NCBI GenBank assembly: GCA_050012355.1
Contig: JBEKHI010000234.1
Coordinates: forward strand, 1-21,635
DNA from: JBEKHI01 sp050012355
Lineage (GTDB): Bacteria > Actinomycetota > Actinomycetes > Streptosporangiales > Streptosporangiaceae
DNA length: 21,635 bases
Direction of reading: 5' to 3'
The notes under the pieces were generated by a model. That model saw nothing but the letters and a program-made list of their open reading frames with translations. It did no database searches and had not been told where the DNA came from. The first letter of the stretch is position 1; each line of letters opens with the position of its first letter. Shown piece by piece: positions 14,418 to 20,799 of the stretch. A program made the translations under genes and the position numbers.

Positions 14418-14445
14418 AAAAAAGCGCCGGGGGGTGCCCCGGCGC
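14418..14445 (-). terminator. Intrinsic terminator after the sqdB-like gene
   Basis: GCGCCGGGG and CCCCGGCGC (14424-14432 and 14437-14445) form a perfect 9-bp GC stem with a 4-base loop, extendable by two A-T pairs. On the minus strand it is followed by six T residues (14418-14423), the classic intrinsic form, 20 bases past the stop codon of the minus-strand gene. The plus-strand side has a weaker T-rich flank. Confidence 0.88.
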
Positions 14446-14464
14446 TTCCTTTTAGTTACTGCTA

Positions 14465-15676
14465 CTAGTCCTCGGGCGGGAGCTCGCTGATCAGGTCAGG
14501 AGCGGTCTCCATGCCCTTGCGCCAGACCGAACGCGCCACGATCTTGGTCGGGTCGGCGCGGTCCCGGTACTTGTGGGCGATCTCGGTGATCTCTTCCAGC
14601 AGGCCGTCCGACAGCGTGGTCGGCTCGAGACCGAGCGCGAGGAACCGGTCGTTACGCACGATCAGCTCGTTCTCGTCGGCCTCGCGGCGCGGGTTCGGCA
14701 GGTAGGCGATCTCGGCGCCGGTGACGTCGGAGACCAGCTTGGCCAGATCGAGGACCCGGTGGGTCTCGGTCATCTGGTTGAGCACCAGCGGCTTGCTGCC
14801 GGGCTCGGGCGGGTTCTCCAGCGCGATCTCGATGCACCGGACGGTGTCCCTGATGTGGATGAACGCCCGGGTCTGGCCGCCGGTGCCGTGCACCGTCAGC
14901 GGGTGCCCGATCGCGGCCTGCATGAGGAACCGGTTCAGCACGGTGCCGTAGTCGCCGTCGTAGTCGAACCGGTTGACCAGCCGCTCGTCGCGGATGGTCT
15001 GCGGGGTCTGGGTTCCCCAGACGATGCCCTGGTGCAGGTCGGTGATCCGCAGCTGGTCGTTCTTCGCGTAGAACGAGAACATCAGCTGGTCCAGGGTCTT
15101 GGTCATGTGGTAGACCGACCCCGGGTTCGCCGGATGCAGGATCTCGCGCTCCAGGTCGCCGTCGGGCGTGGGGACCTTGACGGTCAGGTAGCCCTCGGGG
15201 ATAGGAGCACTGCCGGACCAGCCGTAGCCGTAGACGCCCATCGTGCCCAGGTGCACGACCGCGGCTTCGACGCCGGTGCTGACCAGTGCGGTTAGCAGGT
15301 TATGGGTTGCGCGCACGTTGTTGTCAACCGTGTAGCGCTTGGTGTGCGCGTTGCGCATGGAGTACGGCGCGGCGCGCTGCTCCGCAAAATGCACAACGGC
15401 GTCGGGACGCAAGTCGACCAGTATGTCGGCGAGCCGGTCATACTCGGTCGCCAAGTCGATGTTGATGTTCTTGATCTCCCGGCCAGAGACCTCTTTCCAG
15501 GCCTTGAGGCGTTCGCTGACCGGCCGGATCGGCGTAAGCGACTGAACCTCGAGGTCGACGTCGATCTTCCGCCGACTGAGGTTGTCCAGGATCGTGACGT
15601 CGTGGCCACGATCCGATAGGTAGAGTGACGTAGGCCACCCACAGAACCCGTCACCGCCGAGTACGAGGACGCGCAT
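14465..15676 (-). CDS. sqdB: UDP-sulfoquinovose synthase-like NAD-dependent epimerase (SQD1/SqdB family)
   Basis: The 403-residue extended short-chain dehydrogenase has the Rossmann motif GGDGFCGWPTSLYLSDRGHD at residues 7-26, then DNLSRRKID and LTPI, specific to the SQD1/SqdB group. It has catalytic Thr145 (HLGTMGVYGYG) and Tyr189-x3-Lys193 (YHMTK), plus GIVWGTQT and RFDYDGDYGTVLNRF, also characteristic. SQD1 converts UDP-glucose and sulfite to UDP-sulfoquinovose, the head-group donor of sulfolipid and, in archaea (Agl3), of glycoproteins. AGGAG lies 9 bases before ATG 15676. The glycosyltransferase (SqdX/SqdD) is not nearby, so the end product (sulfolipid, glycan or other sulfosugar) is open. 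The gene appears to be monocistronic with its own terminator. Confidence 0.88.
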   Translation of the reverse strand: MRVLVLGGDGFCGWPTSLYLSDRGHDVTILDNLSRRKIDVDLEVQSLTPIRPVSERLKAWKEVSGREIKNINIDLATEYDRLADILVDLRPDAVVHFAEQRAAPYSMRNAHTKRYTVDNNVRATHNLLTALVSTGVEAAVVHLGTMGVYGYGWSGSAPIPEGYLTVKVPTPDGDLEREILHPANPGSVYHMTKTLDQLMFSFYAKNDQLRITDLHQGIVWGTQTPQTIRDERLVNRFDYDGDYGTVLNRFLMQAAIGHPLTVHGTGGQTRAFIHIRDTVRCIEIALENPPEPGSKPLVLNQMTETHRVLDLAKLVSDVTGAEIAYLPNPRREADENELIVRNDRFLALGLEPTTLSDGLLEEITEIAHKYRDRADPTKIVARSVWRKGMETAPDLISELPPED

Positions 15677-15997
15677 TCAGACTGACTCCTGTCGCCGATT
15701 TGTAAAAAGGCCTGTAAGCAGCGAATCCTGCGTGGCGACTCTACCTGCACGGCAAGATTCACGCCAACGCACCCTCAAGGGCTGGTCAAGCGGTCCATCA
15801 GGCTCGAGCTGACGCCGATTTTTCTGCTTTGTTATTTACGACTACCACAAGTCTGCCTGATGAACAGCCCCCCTCGGCTATTCTGCGACGCCCGCCTCAC
15901 CCCCAGTACGCTGCGCGCGGCGTGGCGGCGGGATCCGGCCGCGCCGCTGCGGTAACGTCGCGCGACGAAGTAACTACGGACTTGCGGGGGCCGGGTC
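15677..15997. other. Divergent intergenic region between the sqdB-like and GH12 genes
   Basis: These 321 bases contain no convincing gene. A minus-strand promoter candidate for the sqdB-like gene is described separately. An AT-rich patch at 15817-15850 stands out from the GC-rich surroundings. A perfect 12-bp palindrome, CGTCGCGCGACG (15956-15967), lies 30 bases before the GH12 start and could be an operator, although GC-rich palindromes arise easily at this base composition. Confidence 0.45.
15738..15767 (-). promoter_or_regulatory. Putative sigma-70-type promoter of the sqdB-like gene
   Basis: On the minus strand TTGGCG (15762-15767) and TAGAGT (15738-15743) are separated by 18 bases, a plausible -35/-10 pair that would give a leader of about 55 bases. 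Resemblance is moderate and no other evidence is available. Confidence 0.3.
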
Positions 15998-16756
15998 ATG
16001 CGGTTCATCAAGGCGATGGTGCTGCTCGCGGCGGTGGTGGTGGGCGTCCAGTTCACCCATGTCGCGCACGGAAGCGCGAGCATCCTGTTGTGCAATCAGC
16101 AAGCGTCGCTGCCCATCGCGGACGAGTACGCGATCAAGAACGACAACTTCATGGGCGTTCCGCAATGCCTGTCTGCCCCCAGTGACGAAACGCCGAGTTT
16201 CCAGGTCGTGGTGTCGAAGGCCAACTCCAGGGGAGTGGAGCCACTGGCCTATCCGGAGATCTTCGTCGGCTGCACCTGGGGGCTGTGCTCTCCGGACAGC
16301 CCGCTGCCGGCCCCGCTGGACACGCTGCCCGATCCGCGGACCAGCTGGGACACATCGCAGCGCGCCAGCGGGACCTGGAACGCGGCCTACGATCTCTGGT
16401 TCGACCAGTATCCGATGCGCAACGGCCAGGCCACCGGGGCCGAGATGATGATCTGGCTGAACGAGCAGGACACCGCCTCGAGCGCGGGCTGGCCGATCGT
16501 CACGCTGGACAACACCCGCTGGTACCTCGTCACCTGGGTAACCAGTGGTCACGGCAAGCACTGGCGCTACATCTCATTCCGCAAGGTCGATCCGACCTTG
16601 CAGGTCAGGCACCTGGCACTCGAGCCCTTCTTTAAGCTCGCGGAAAGCAAGGGCTGGATCAGGCCGGACTGGTACCTGCTCAACGTCGAGGCCGGCTTCG
16701 AGATCTGGAGCGGCGGCTGCGGCCTGACCACCAGGTCGTTCTCCACGACGGTCTAG
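15998..16756 (+). CDS. Secreted GH12 endo-beta-glucanase (endoglucanase or xyloglucanase)
   Basis: The protein has 252 residues. A Sec signal peptide (MRFIKAMVLLAAVVVGVQFT, cleavage near HGSAS at 24-28) is followed directly by a single GH12 domain with no carbohydrate-binding module. Diagnostic segments are the start YAIKNDNFMG, the Trp/Tyr-rich core WNAAYDLWFDQYP, GAEMMIWLN with the presumed nucleophile Glu149, WRYISF, and the closing VEAGFEIWSGG with acid/base Glu235 and LTTRSFSTTV. GH12 enzymes cleave beta-1,4 bonds in cellulose, xyloglucan or mixed-linkage glucan outside the cell. A GGGGGCCGGG stretch precedes ATG 15998 as the ribosome site. No CebR-type operator was seen upstream, unlike the GH53 gene. 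Confidence 0.92.
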   Translation: MRFIKAMVLLAAVVVGVQFTHVAHGSASILLCNQQASLPIADEYAIKNDNFMGVPQCLSAPSDETPSFQVVVSKANSRGVEPLAYPEIFVGCTWGLCSPDSPLPAPLDTLPDPRTSWDTSQRASGTWNAAYDLWFDQYPMRNGQATGAEMMIWLNEQDTASSAGWPIVTLDNTRWYLVTWVTSGHGKHWRYISFRKVDPTLQVRHLALEPFFKLAESKGWIRPDWYLLNVEAGFEIWSGGCGLTTRSFSTTV

Positions 16757-16794
16757 CCCCGCCGGTCTTGCCCCGCTGCGGCCCGTCGGCGCCC

Positions 16795-16848
16795 CCATGG
16801 ATGTCCCATCGCTAGCGGAATAGCGCCATCGATGTCCCATCGCTGGCG
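16795..16848. repeat. Two-copy tandem repeat with dyad symmetry after the GH12 gene
   Basis: Two 23-base units (16795-16817 and 16826-16848) differ at two positions and share the core GATGTCCCATCGCT. The second unit is part of a near-perfect hairpin, CGCCATCGATG (16824-16834) against CATCGCTGGCG (16838-16848), with a 3-base loop and one mismatch. It could stop transcription of the GH12 gene without a T-run or bind a protein; no further evidence. The 206-base gap 16757-16962 holds no gene that I can support. Confidence 0.6.
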
Positions 16849-16962
16849 TTGAACACCGCGCGTGCGCGGGATGCTCAAACCACAGCTGACTCACTAGCCC
16901 ATCATGTCGCCTTCGCGGCATTCATCCGCCCAACTGTTTCGCCGGTGTGGCAGCGTGGGTGC

Positions 16963-17910
16963 ATGCGAGACTTCCGGTTCTCATCGAACATTTTCGGGCT
17001 GCGCTCCCGAGAGGATTTCGTCGCGATGTGCCGCCGCGCTGAGTCGCACGGGTACGACACGATCTTCTCCGCCGACCACCTGGGCATGGCGGCGCCGTTC
17101 GCCACGCTGGTCGCCGCGGCGGAAGCGACGAGCAGGCTGCGGGTCGGGACGCTGGTGGTGAACGTCCCGTTCTGGAACCCGGCGCTGCTGGCCCGCGAGA
17201 TCGCCACTACGGACATCCTGACCGGCGGGCGCCTCGAGGTGGGGCTCGGGGCCGGGCACATGAAGTGGGAGTTCGACGAGGCGGGCATCGACTGGCAGCC
17301 GTTCGGCGCTCGCACCGACCAGCTTGCCGCGACCATCGACGAGCTGAAGCGGCTATTCGCGGCCGACGGGTACGAGCAGCAGTCGAGGTCTCGCGAATGG
17401 CTCGGCTACCCGCCGCTGCGTCCGGTTCAGCGCCAGGGATTCGGCGGCTACGGGCCGCCGTTGCTGGTCGGCGGGACGGGGGAGCGGGTGCTGCGAATCG
17501 CGGCCCGCGAGGCAGACATTGTCGCGATCGCGGGTGCGTACCAGCTCAAGGGCCGGCCGCCCGGCATCTTCCGGCTCGGTACGGCGGCCGAGACCGACGA
17601 CCGCGTCGGGTTCGCGCGCGAAGCCGCGGGCTCGCGCGCCGACCAGATCGAATGGCACATCCTCATCCAGACGGTGATCATCACCGACGACCGGGAGAAG
17701 ACCGCGGCGGAACTCGAGAAACGCTTCGAGCAGACCGAGACGGCCGAGAACATCCTGGGCACGCCGTTCATGCTGATCGGCACGGTGGACGAGATCGCGG
17801 CGCAGATCCAGGCGAACCGCGACTGCTACGGCTTCACCTATTACACAGTGCACGAGCCCTACCTAGACACGTTCGCCCCAGTGATCGCCGCCCTCCACCA
17901 ACCCGCCTAG
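16963..17910 (+). CDS. LLM-class F420-dependent oxidoreductase (TIGR03621-like)
   Basis: This 315-residue luciferase-like TIM barrel starts MRDFRFSSNIFGLRSREDFV. It has the strand-1/2 region GYDTIFSADHLGMAAPFATL, RVGTLVVNVPFWNPALLARE (strand 3), the GGRLEVGLGAGHMKWEFDEA segment, PPLLVGGTGERVLRIAAREA and the C-terminal GFTYYTVHEPYLDTFAPVI. This set of blocks is typical of the actinobacterial MSMEG_2516-type F420 group. It should transfer hydride to or from F420 on an unknown substrate. ATG 16963 fits the family; the frame is open upstream to 16849 but that extension has no domain character. The Shine-Dalgarno is weak. It is the first gene of a co-directional row with the PCD/VOC fusion and the HAD gene. 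Confidence 0.88.
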   Translation: MRDFRFSSNIFGLRSREDFVAMCRRAESHGYDTIFSADHLGMAAPFATLVAAAEATSRLRVGTLVVNVPFWNPALLAREIATTDILTGGRLEVGLGAGHMKWEFDEAGIDWQPFGARTDQLAATIDELKRLFAADGYEQQSRSREWLGYPPLRPVQRQGFGGYGPPLLVGGTGERVLRIAAREADIVAIAGAYQLKGRPPGIFRLGTAAETDDRVGFAREAAGSRADQIEWHILIQTVIITDDREKTAAELEKRFEQTETAENILGTPFMLIGTVDEIAAQIQANRDCYGFTYYTVHEPYLDTFAPVIAALHQPA

Positions 17911-17985
17911 CGCCCGGCGTGCCTCAGGGGGATAGGGGCTTCCCTGGCTTGGCGGATCATCCGGTCATGGTGCCAGAATCACCCT

Positions 17986-18642
17986 ATGAAGCTGACGCGG
18001 CAACAGATCTCCGACGCGGTGGCCGGACACGGCTGGCGTCTCATCCTCGGCACCGTGCAGACCCATGTGCTCACCGAATCGCTCGCCGTTGGCGCCCAAT
18101 TCGCCGGGCGGGTGGCCGAGATCGCCCGGGCGGACGGGCACGTGCTGCTTGACCTGCGCGATGACCGGGTGGTTGTCACGGTGCGGAGCCCAAACGAGGA
18201 CTGGGTGCGGCCGGAAGACATCGAGCTTGCCCTCGAGATCACGTCGCTCGCGCACGCACTCGGGCTCCCGGTCCAGGTCGCGGGGGAACCGCGGACGCCG
18301 CAGACGATCGAGATCGGGATCGACGCGCTCGACATACCGGCGGTCCTGCCGTTCTGGAAGGCGGTGCTCGGCTACGTCCAGCAGGGCCGCAACGCGCTGA
18401 TCGACCCGCTGTTCTCCGGCCCGGCCGTCTGGTTCCAGCAGATGGACGCGCCGCGGCCGCAGCGCAACCGCATCCACTTCGACGTGGTGGTGCCGGACGA
18501 GGAGGCGCAGGCGCGCATCGACGCGACGCTCGCCGCGGGCGGGAAGCTGGTCTATGTGGAGGAGGCCCCGGCGTTCTGGGTACTGGCGGATCCAGAGGGC
18601 AACGAGGCCTGCGTCTGCAGCTGGCAAGGCCGTGATGCCTGA
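17986..18642 (+). CDS. Fusion of a pterin-4a-carbinolamine dehydratase-like domain with a glyoxalase-like (VOC) domain
   Basis: The protein has 218 residues. Residues 1-95 (LTRQQISDAVAGHGWRLILG, THVLTESLAVGAQFAGRVAE, ADGHVLLDLRDDRVVVTV) match the pterin-4a-carbinolamine dehydratase/DCoH fold, although the His-His pair of the true dehydratase is not evident. Residues 105-215 form a glyoxalase-like VOC half (IEIGIDALDIPAVLPFWKAV, LGYVQQG, NRIHFDVVVPDEEAQARIDA, FWVLADPEGNEACVCSWQ). This two-domain arrangement is known in actinobacteria, where it is annotated as VOC family protein without a demonstrated reaction. The start is ATG 17986 with a poor ribosome site. The stop overlaps the HAD start by 8 bp (ATGCCTGA), so the two are coupled. 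Confidence 0.82.
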   Translation: MKLTRQQISDAVAGHGWRLILGTVQTHVLTESLAVGAQFAGRVAEIARADGHVLLDLRDDRVVVTVRSPNEDWVRPEDIELALEITSLAHALGLPVQVAGEPRTPQTIEIGIDALDIPAVLPFWKAVLGYVQQGRNALIDPLFSGPAVWFQQMDAPRPQRNRIHFDVVVPDEEAQARIDATLAAGGKLVYVEEAPAFWVLADPEGNEACVCSWQGRDA

Positions 18643-19315
18643 GTCTTTGCTTGTCCTGTGGGACATTGACCACACGCTGATTGATGGTGGGGGCGTTTCG
18701 CGGCGGGCGTACGCTGCCGCGTTCCGGCGGGTTGCCGGGCGGGAACTTGAGCTGGACTGGCAGTTCGACGGGCGGACCGAGCTGGCGGCCGCTAGCGGTG
18801 TGCTTCGTGCGCACGGCGTCGACCCGGGGCTCGAGCGGTTCCTTGACCTGATCGTCGAGGAGCTGCGGGAACGGGCCGGCGAGTTGCGGGCCGAGGGGCG
18901 GGTGCTGCCCGGGGCGGTCGAGGCGCTCACGGCGCTGGCGGGCCTGGGGGTCACGCAGTCGGTCCTCACCGGCAACCTGCGTGCCATCGCGATGCTCAAG
19001 CTTGCCGCACTCGGCCTGGAGGACCACCTTGACCTGCGGATCGGGGCGTTTGGTGATGACGGTTATGAGCGCACCGACCTGCCGGCGGTGGCGTTCGAAC
19101 GGACGGAGAAGTATCTTGGACACCGTTATTCGGGTAGCGACACGGTGATTATCGGCGACACGCTACGGGATGTCGCCACCGCGAGAGCCGCGGGCGCGCG
19201 GGCGATCGCCGTCGCGACCGGAACCGTTTCCGCGGCCGAGCTCGCGGCGGCAGGCGCGGACGTCGTGTTCCCGGACCTGGCGGACACCGATGCGGTCCTG
19301 GCGGCGATCAGGTGA
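18635..19315 (+). CDS. HAD-superfamily phosphatase (Gph/PGPase-like)
   Basis: The 226-residue HAD hydrolase has motif I, DIDHTLIDGG, with nucleophile Asp10 and acid Asp12, an alpha-helical C1 cap (about 18-85), motif II LTGNLR, and motif III/IV GDTLRDVATARAAGARAIAV near the C-terminus. It should hydrolyse a small phosphate ester such as phosphoglycolate; substrate unknown. ATG 18635 is used, with AAGG just upstream and an 8-bp overlap with the PCD/VOC gene; the reading frame extends upstream but without HAD similarity. The stop TGA overlaps the GTG of a short MOSC-like remnant. Confidence 0.9.
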   Translation: MPESLLVLWDIDHTLIDGGGVSRRAYAAAFRRVAGRELELDWQFDGRTELAAASGVLRAHGVDPGLERFLDLIVEELRERAGELRAEGRVLPGAVEALTALAGLGVTQSVLTGNLRAIAMLKLAALGLEDHLDLRIGAFGDDGYERTDLPAVAFERTEKYLGHRYSGSDTVIIGDTLRDVATARAAGARAIAVATGTVSAAELAAAGADVVFPDLADTDAVLAAIR

Positions 19316-19419
19316 GGATCAAGCGGCTGCTCCGGTACCCGGTGAAATCCCTGCTCGGCGAGGAGAGTGCAGCACCCACCACAATCGTCGGGCGCCGCCG
19401 TCTGCTGACAAAGGATTGA
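19312..19419 (+). pseudogene. Remnant of a MOSC-domain protein N-terminus (35 codons)
   Basis: GTG 19312 overlaps the HAD stop (GTGA) and opens a frame encoding VRIKRLLRYPVKSLLGEE, a close match to the N-terminal beta-barrel start of MOSC proteins (xLxRYPVKSLLGE), which bind molybdenum-cofactor sulfur or act on N-hydroxylated bases. Similarity ends about residue 20; the rest (SAAPTTIVGRRRLLTKD) and the following 100 bases show no MOSC sequence, and TGA follows at 19417. Normal MOSC proteins have about 200-280 residues, so this is a decayed or deleted copy. The good coupling to the HAD gene suggests that it was once the last gene of this operon. Confidence 0.6.
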
Positions 19420-19462
19420 TGAACCGGTCCACGCCCCGATCCGTTCCTTCTTGATGTATGGG

Positions 19463-19500
19463 GTGCCGGGCCGCGGACTCGAAGGGGGGCGGCCCGGCAC
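19463..19500. terminator. Strong GC hairpin between the HAD/MOSC-remnant unit and the secreted-protein gene
   Basis: GTGCCGGGCCGC (19463-19474) and GCGGCCCGGCAC (19489-19500) form a perfect 12-bp stem with a 14-base loop. There is no T-run after it, so it may be a factor-assisted terminator of the upstream operon or a hairpin in the 5' leader of the gene at 19530. Confidence 0.55.
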
Positions 19501-19529
19501 GGGGACATTCATTGGGGAGGACTAGCCAG

Positions 19530-19862
19530 TTGAGTTATGCCAACCGGATCAAGCCGCGCATCGCGGCGGCGGCACTGGCCGCCGGGGCACTTGCCATCTC
19601 GGGCGTCACGCTCGCGGCATCCCCGGCGCCCGCCGCGGTTACCGAACACAAGACCGTGCTCCACCTCCACCTCAGCCCGATGCCGCAGGGGACGGTCTCC
19701 GCCGCCGGTCACGCAGTGACCGTGCGCGTGTCCGGGCTCACCCCGGGCTCGGCCCACATCGTCGAGACCGTCGAGCATGCCGGGGCGACGGTGCTCGGCA
19801 CGCTGACCGCCAACAGCGTCGGCCAGGCCAGCGCCACGTTCACCGCAGCAACAACATCCTGA
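19530..19862 (+). CDS. Small secreted hypothetical protein, probably frameshifted near its 3' end
   Basis: TTG 19530 is preceded by GGGGAGG (19514-19520, 9 bases away), a strong ribosome site, and opens a signal peptide (LSYANRIKPRIAAAALAAGA, then LAISGVTLAASPAPAA). A short beta-rich domain follows (VLHLHLSPMPQG, VTVRVSGLTPGSAHIVETVE). The frame stops at 19862 after 110 residues. In another frame the sequence continues directly as SNNILSNGQPTIFFRPLLCA NI up to TGA 19913-19915, with G/C in about 18 of 20 third positions and a sensible protein end, so a single missing base near 19845-19847 probably cuts off the real C-terminus (about 18-22 residues, including a Cys). Function unknown. An upstream ATG at 19458 lies before the hairpin and lacks support. 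Confidence 0.7.
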   Translation: MSYANRIKPRIAAAALAAGALAISGVTLAASPAPAAVTEHKTVLHLHLSPMPQGTVSAAGHAVTVRVSGLTPGSAHIVETVEHAGATVLGTLTANSVGQASATFTAATTS

Positions 19863-19918
19863 GCAACGGCCAGCCGACGATTTTCTTCCGGCCGCTGCTC
19901 TGTGCCAACATCTGATTC

Positions 19919-20473
19919 GTGACTGAAGCGGCGAGGGGCCAGTGGCGATCGCACGGCGAACGCGTCATCTACGACAGCCCATGGATCTGGCTCGGACAGC
20001 TCGACGTCGAGCCACCCGAGGGTGACCGCTACTGGCACCACGCCGCGCGATACCGGTCCGCCGCGATGATGGCCCTGGTCGACGATGACGACCGGGTGCT
20101 GCTGGCCTGGCGGCACCGGATCGTCACCGACACCTGGGGCTGGGAGGTGCCCGGCGGCCTGGTGGACGACGGCGAGAAGCCCATCGACGCGGCCCGCCGC
20201 GAACTGGAAGAGGAGACCGGCTACCGGGCCGGTCAGGTCGAGCACCTGCTCACCTACCAGCCGATGCCCGGAGCGGTCGACTCGCCGCACGCGCTCTTTC
20301 TCGGTCGCGACCCAGCGCGAGTCCACGAAGCTCCTGACGTCAACGAGGCCGCCCGCCTGGAGTGGCGCCCGCTCGCCGAGGTCCCCGCGCTGATAGCGTC
20401 CGGCGATGTCACGAACGCCGCCACCGTGATCGCCCTGCTGATGCTGGGAGCGGCTCGGTCCTCGGGGGAATGA
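19919..20473 (+). CDS. Nudix hydrolase, ADP-ribose pyrophosphatase-like
   Basis: The protein has 184 residues. The Nudix box is complete at about 80-102 (GLVDDGE then REL-EEE-TGY with the GX5EX7REUXEEXGU spacing). It is preceded by the ADP-ribose-pyrophosphatase-like segment VLLAWRHRIVTDTWGWEVPG and followed by YQPMPGAVDSPHALFLGRD. It probably hydrolyses ADP-ribose or a related nucleoside diphosphate linked to another group, with Mg2+. The start is GTG 19919 (VTEAARGQWRSHGE), with no clear ribosome site. It begins 3 bases after the stop of the alternative frame of the secreted-protein gene, which suggests translational coupling before the frameshift arose. Confidence 0.9.
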   Translation: MTEAARGQWRSHGERVIYDSPWIWLGQLDVEPPEGDRYWHHAARYRSAAMMALVDDDDRVLLAWRHRIVTDTWGWEVPGGLVDDGEKPIDAARRELEEETGYRAGQVEHLLTYQPMPGAVDSPHALFLGRDPARVHEAPDVNEAARLEWRPLAEVPALIASGDVTNAATVIALLMLGAARSSGE

Positions 20474-20521
20474 GTCGCGCCGTTATGGCGATCTGGCCCG
20501 AAAATCCCTCCCCCAGCCGGT

Positions 20522-20607
20522 GCGCGGCAGCGGACCGATTCTGGGCGGTGCGACGCTGACCAGCAAAGAGTGCGGGCAGTGCCGCACCGCCCAGCAACGG
20601 CACACCC
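20522..20607. repeat. Dispersed stem-loop repeat, copy D (86 bp)
   Basis: It matches 8067-8152 at 77 of 86 positions with no gap. Its perfect 12-bp stem is CTGGGCGGTGCG (20541-20552) with CGCACCGCCCAG (20583-20594); the loop contains ACCAGCAAAGAG (20559-20570), identical to copies B and C. Five of the nine differences from copy B fall in the right half of the loop. Confidence 0.8.
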
Positions 20608-20629
20608 AGGTCGACCGCTTCACCCTGCT

Positions 20630-20652
20630 CTGGTTGGTGTCACACCAACCAG
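20630..20652. repeat. Tight inverted repeat CTGGTTGGTGT / ACACCAACCAG
   Basis: Perfect 11-bp arms with a single-base centre (20641). The arm is nearly the same as CTGGTTGGTGC at 7978-7988 and GCACCAACCAG at 8315-8325, so this looks like the other arm type of the same repeat family with its loop missing. It lies 22 bases after copy D. Confidence 0.7.
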
Positions 20653-20799
20653 CATCGAGAGGTTCGCGAACCGGGCGCGTCGTGATCAGCTTGAGATCAC
20701 GGACATCCGTGACAACTGAATCTCCAGTCTCCTCTATGTCATAATTCAGTCCAAATTGTCCAACGGGGCTGGAGTGCAATCGTGGGAGAGATACGGGGG

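Larger units (their letters stand above)
20474..20799. other. Intergenic region with the second repeat locus, upstream of the kinase gene
   Basis: These 326 bases contain no convincing gene. They hold the 86-bp repeat copy D and the CTGGTTGGTGT inverted repeat, described separately, then an AT-richer stretch (about 20690-20760) that presumably carries the kinase promoter. I did not find a clear -35/-10 pair. Confidence 0.55.

Noticed and set aside
14573..15295. Long plus-strand open frame opposite the sqdB-like gene
   Set aside because: Antisense shadow of an intact SQD1-family gene; Arg/Val/Asp-rich composition without any domain.
17265..18152. Plus-strand frame overlapping the F420 oxidoreductase and the PCD/VOC gene
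   Set aside because: Arg/Ala-rich out-of-frame translation of two genes with clear domains.
19458..19529. Upstream ATG start for the secreted protein
   Set aside because: It would put the signal peptide 24 residues inside the protein and begin at the hairpin; TTG 19530 has GGGGAGG at proper distance.
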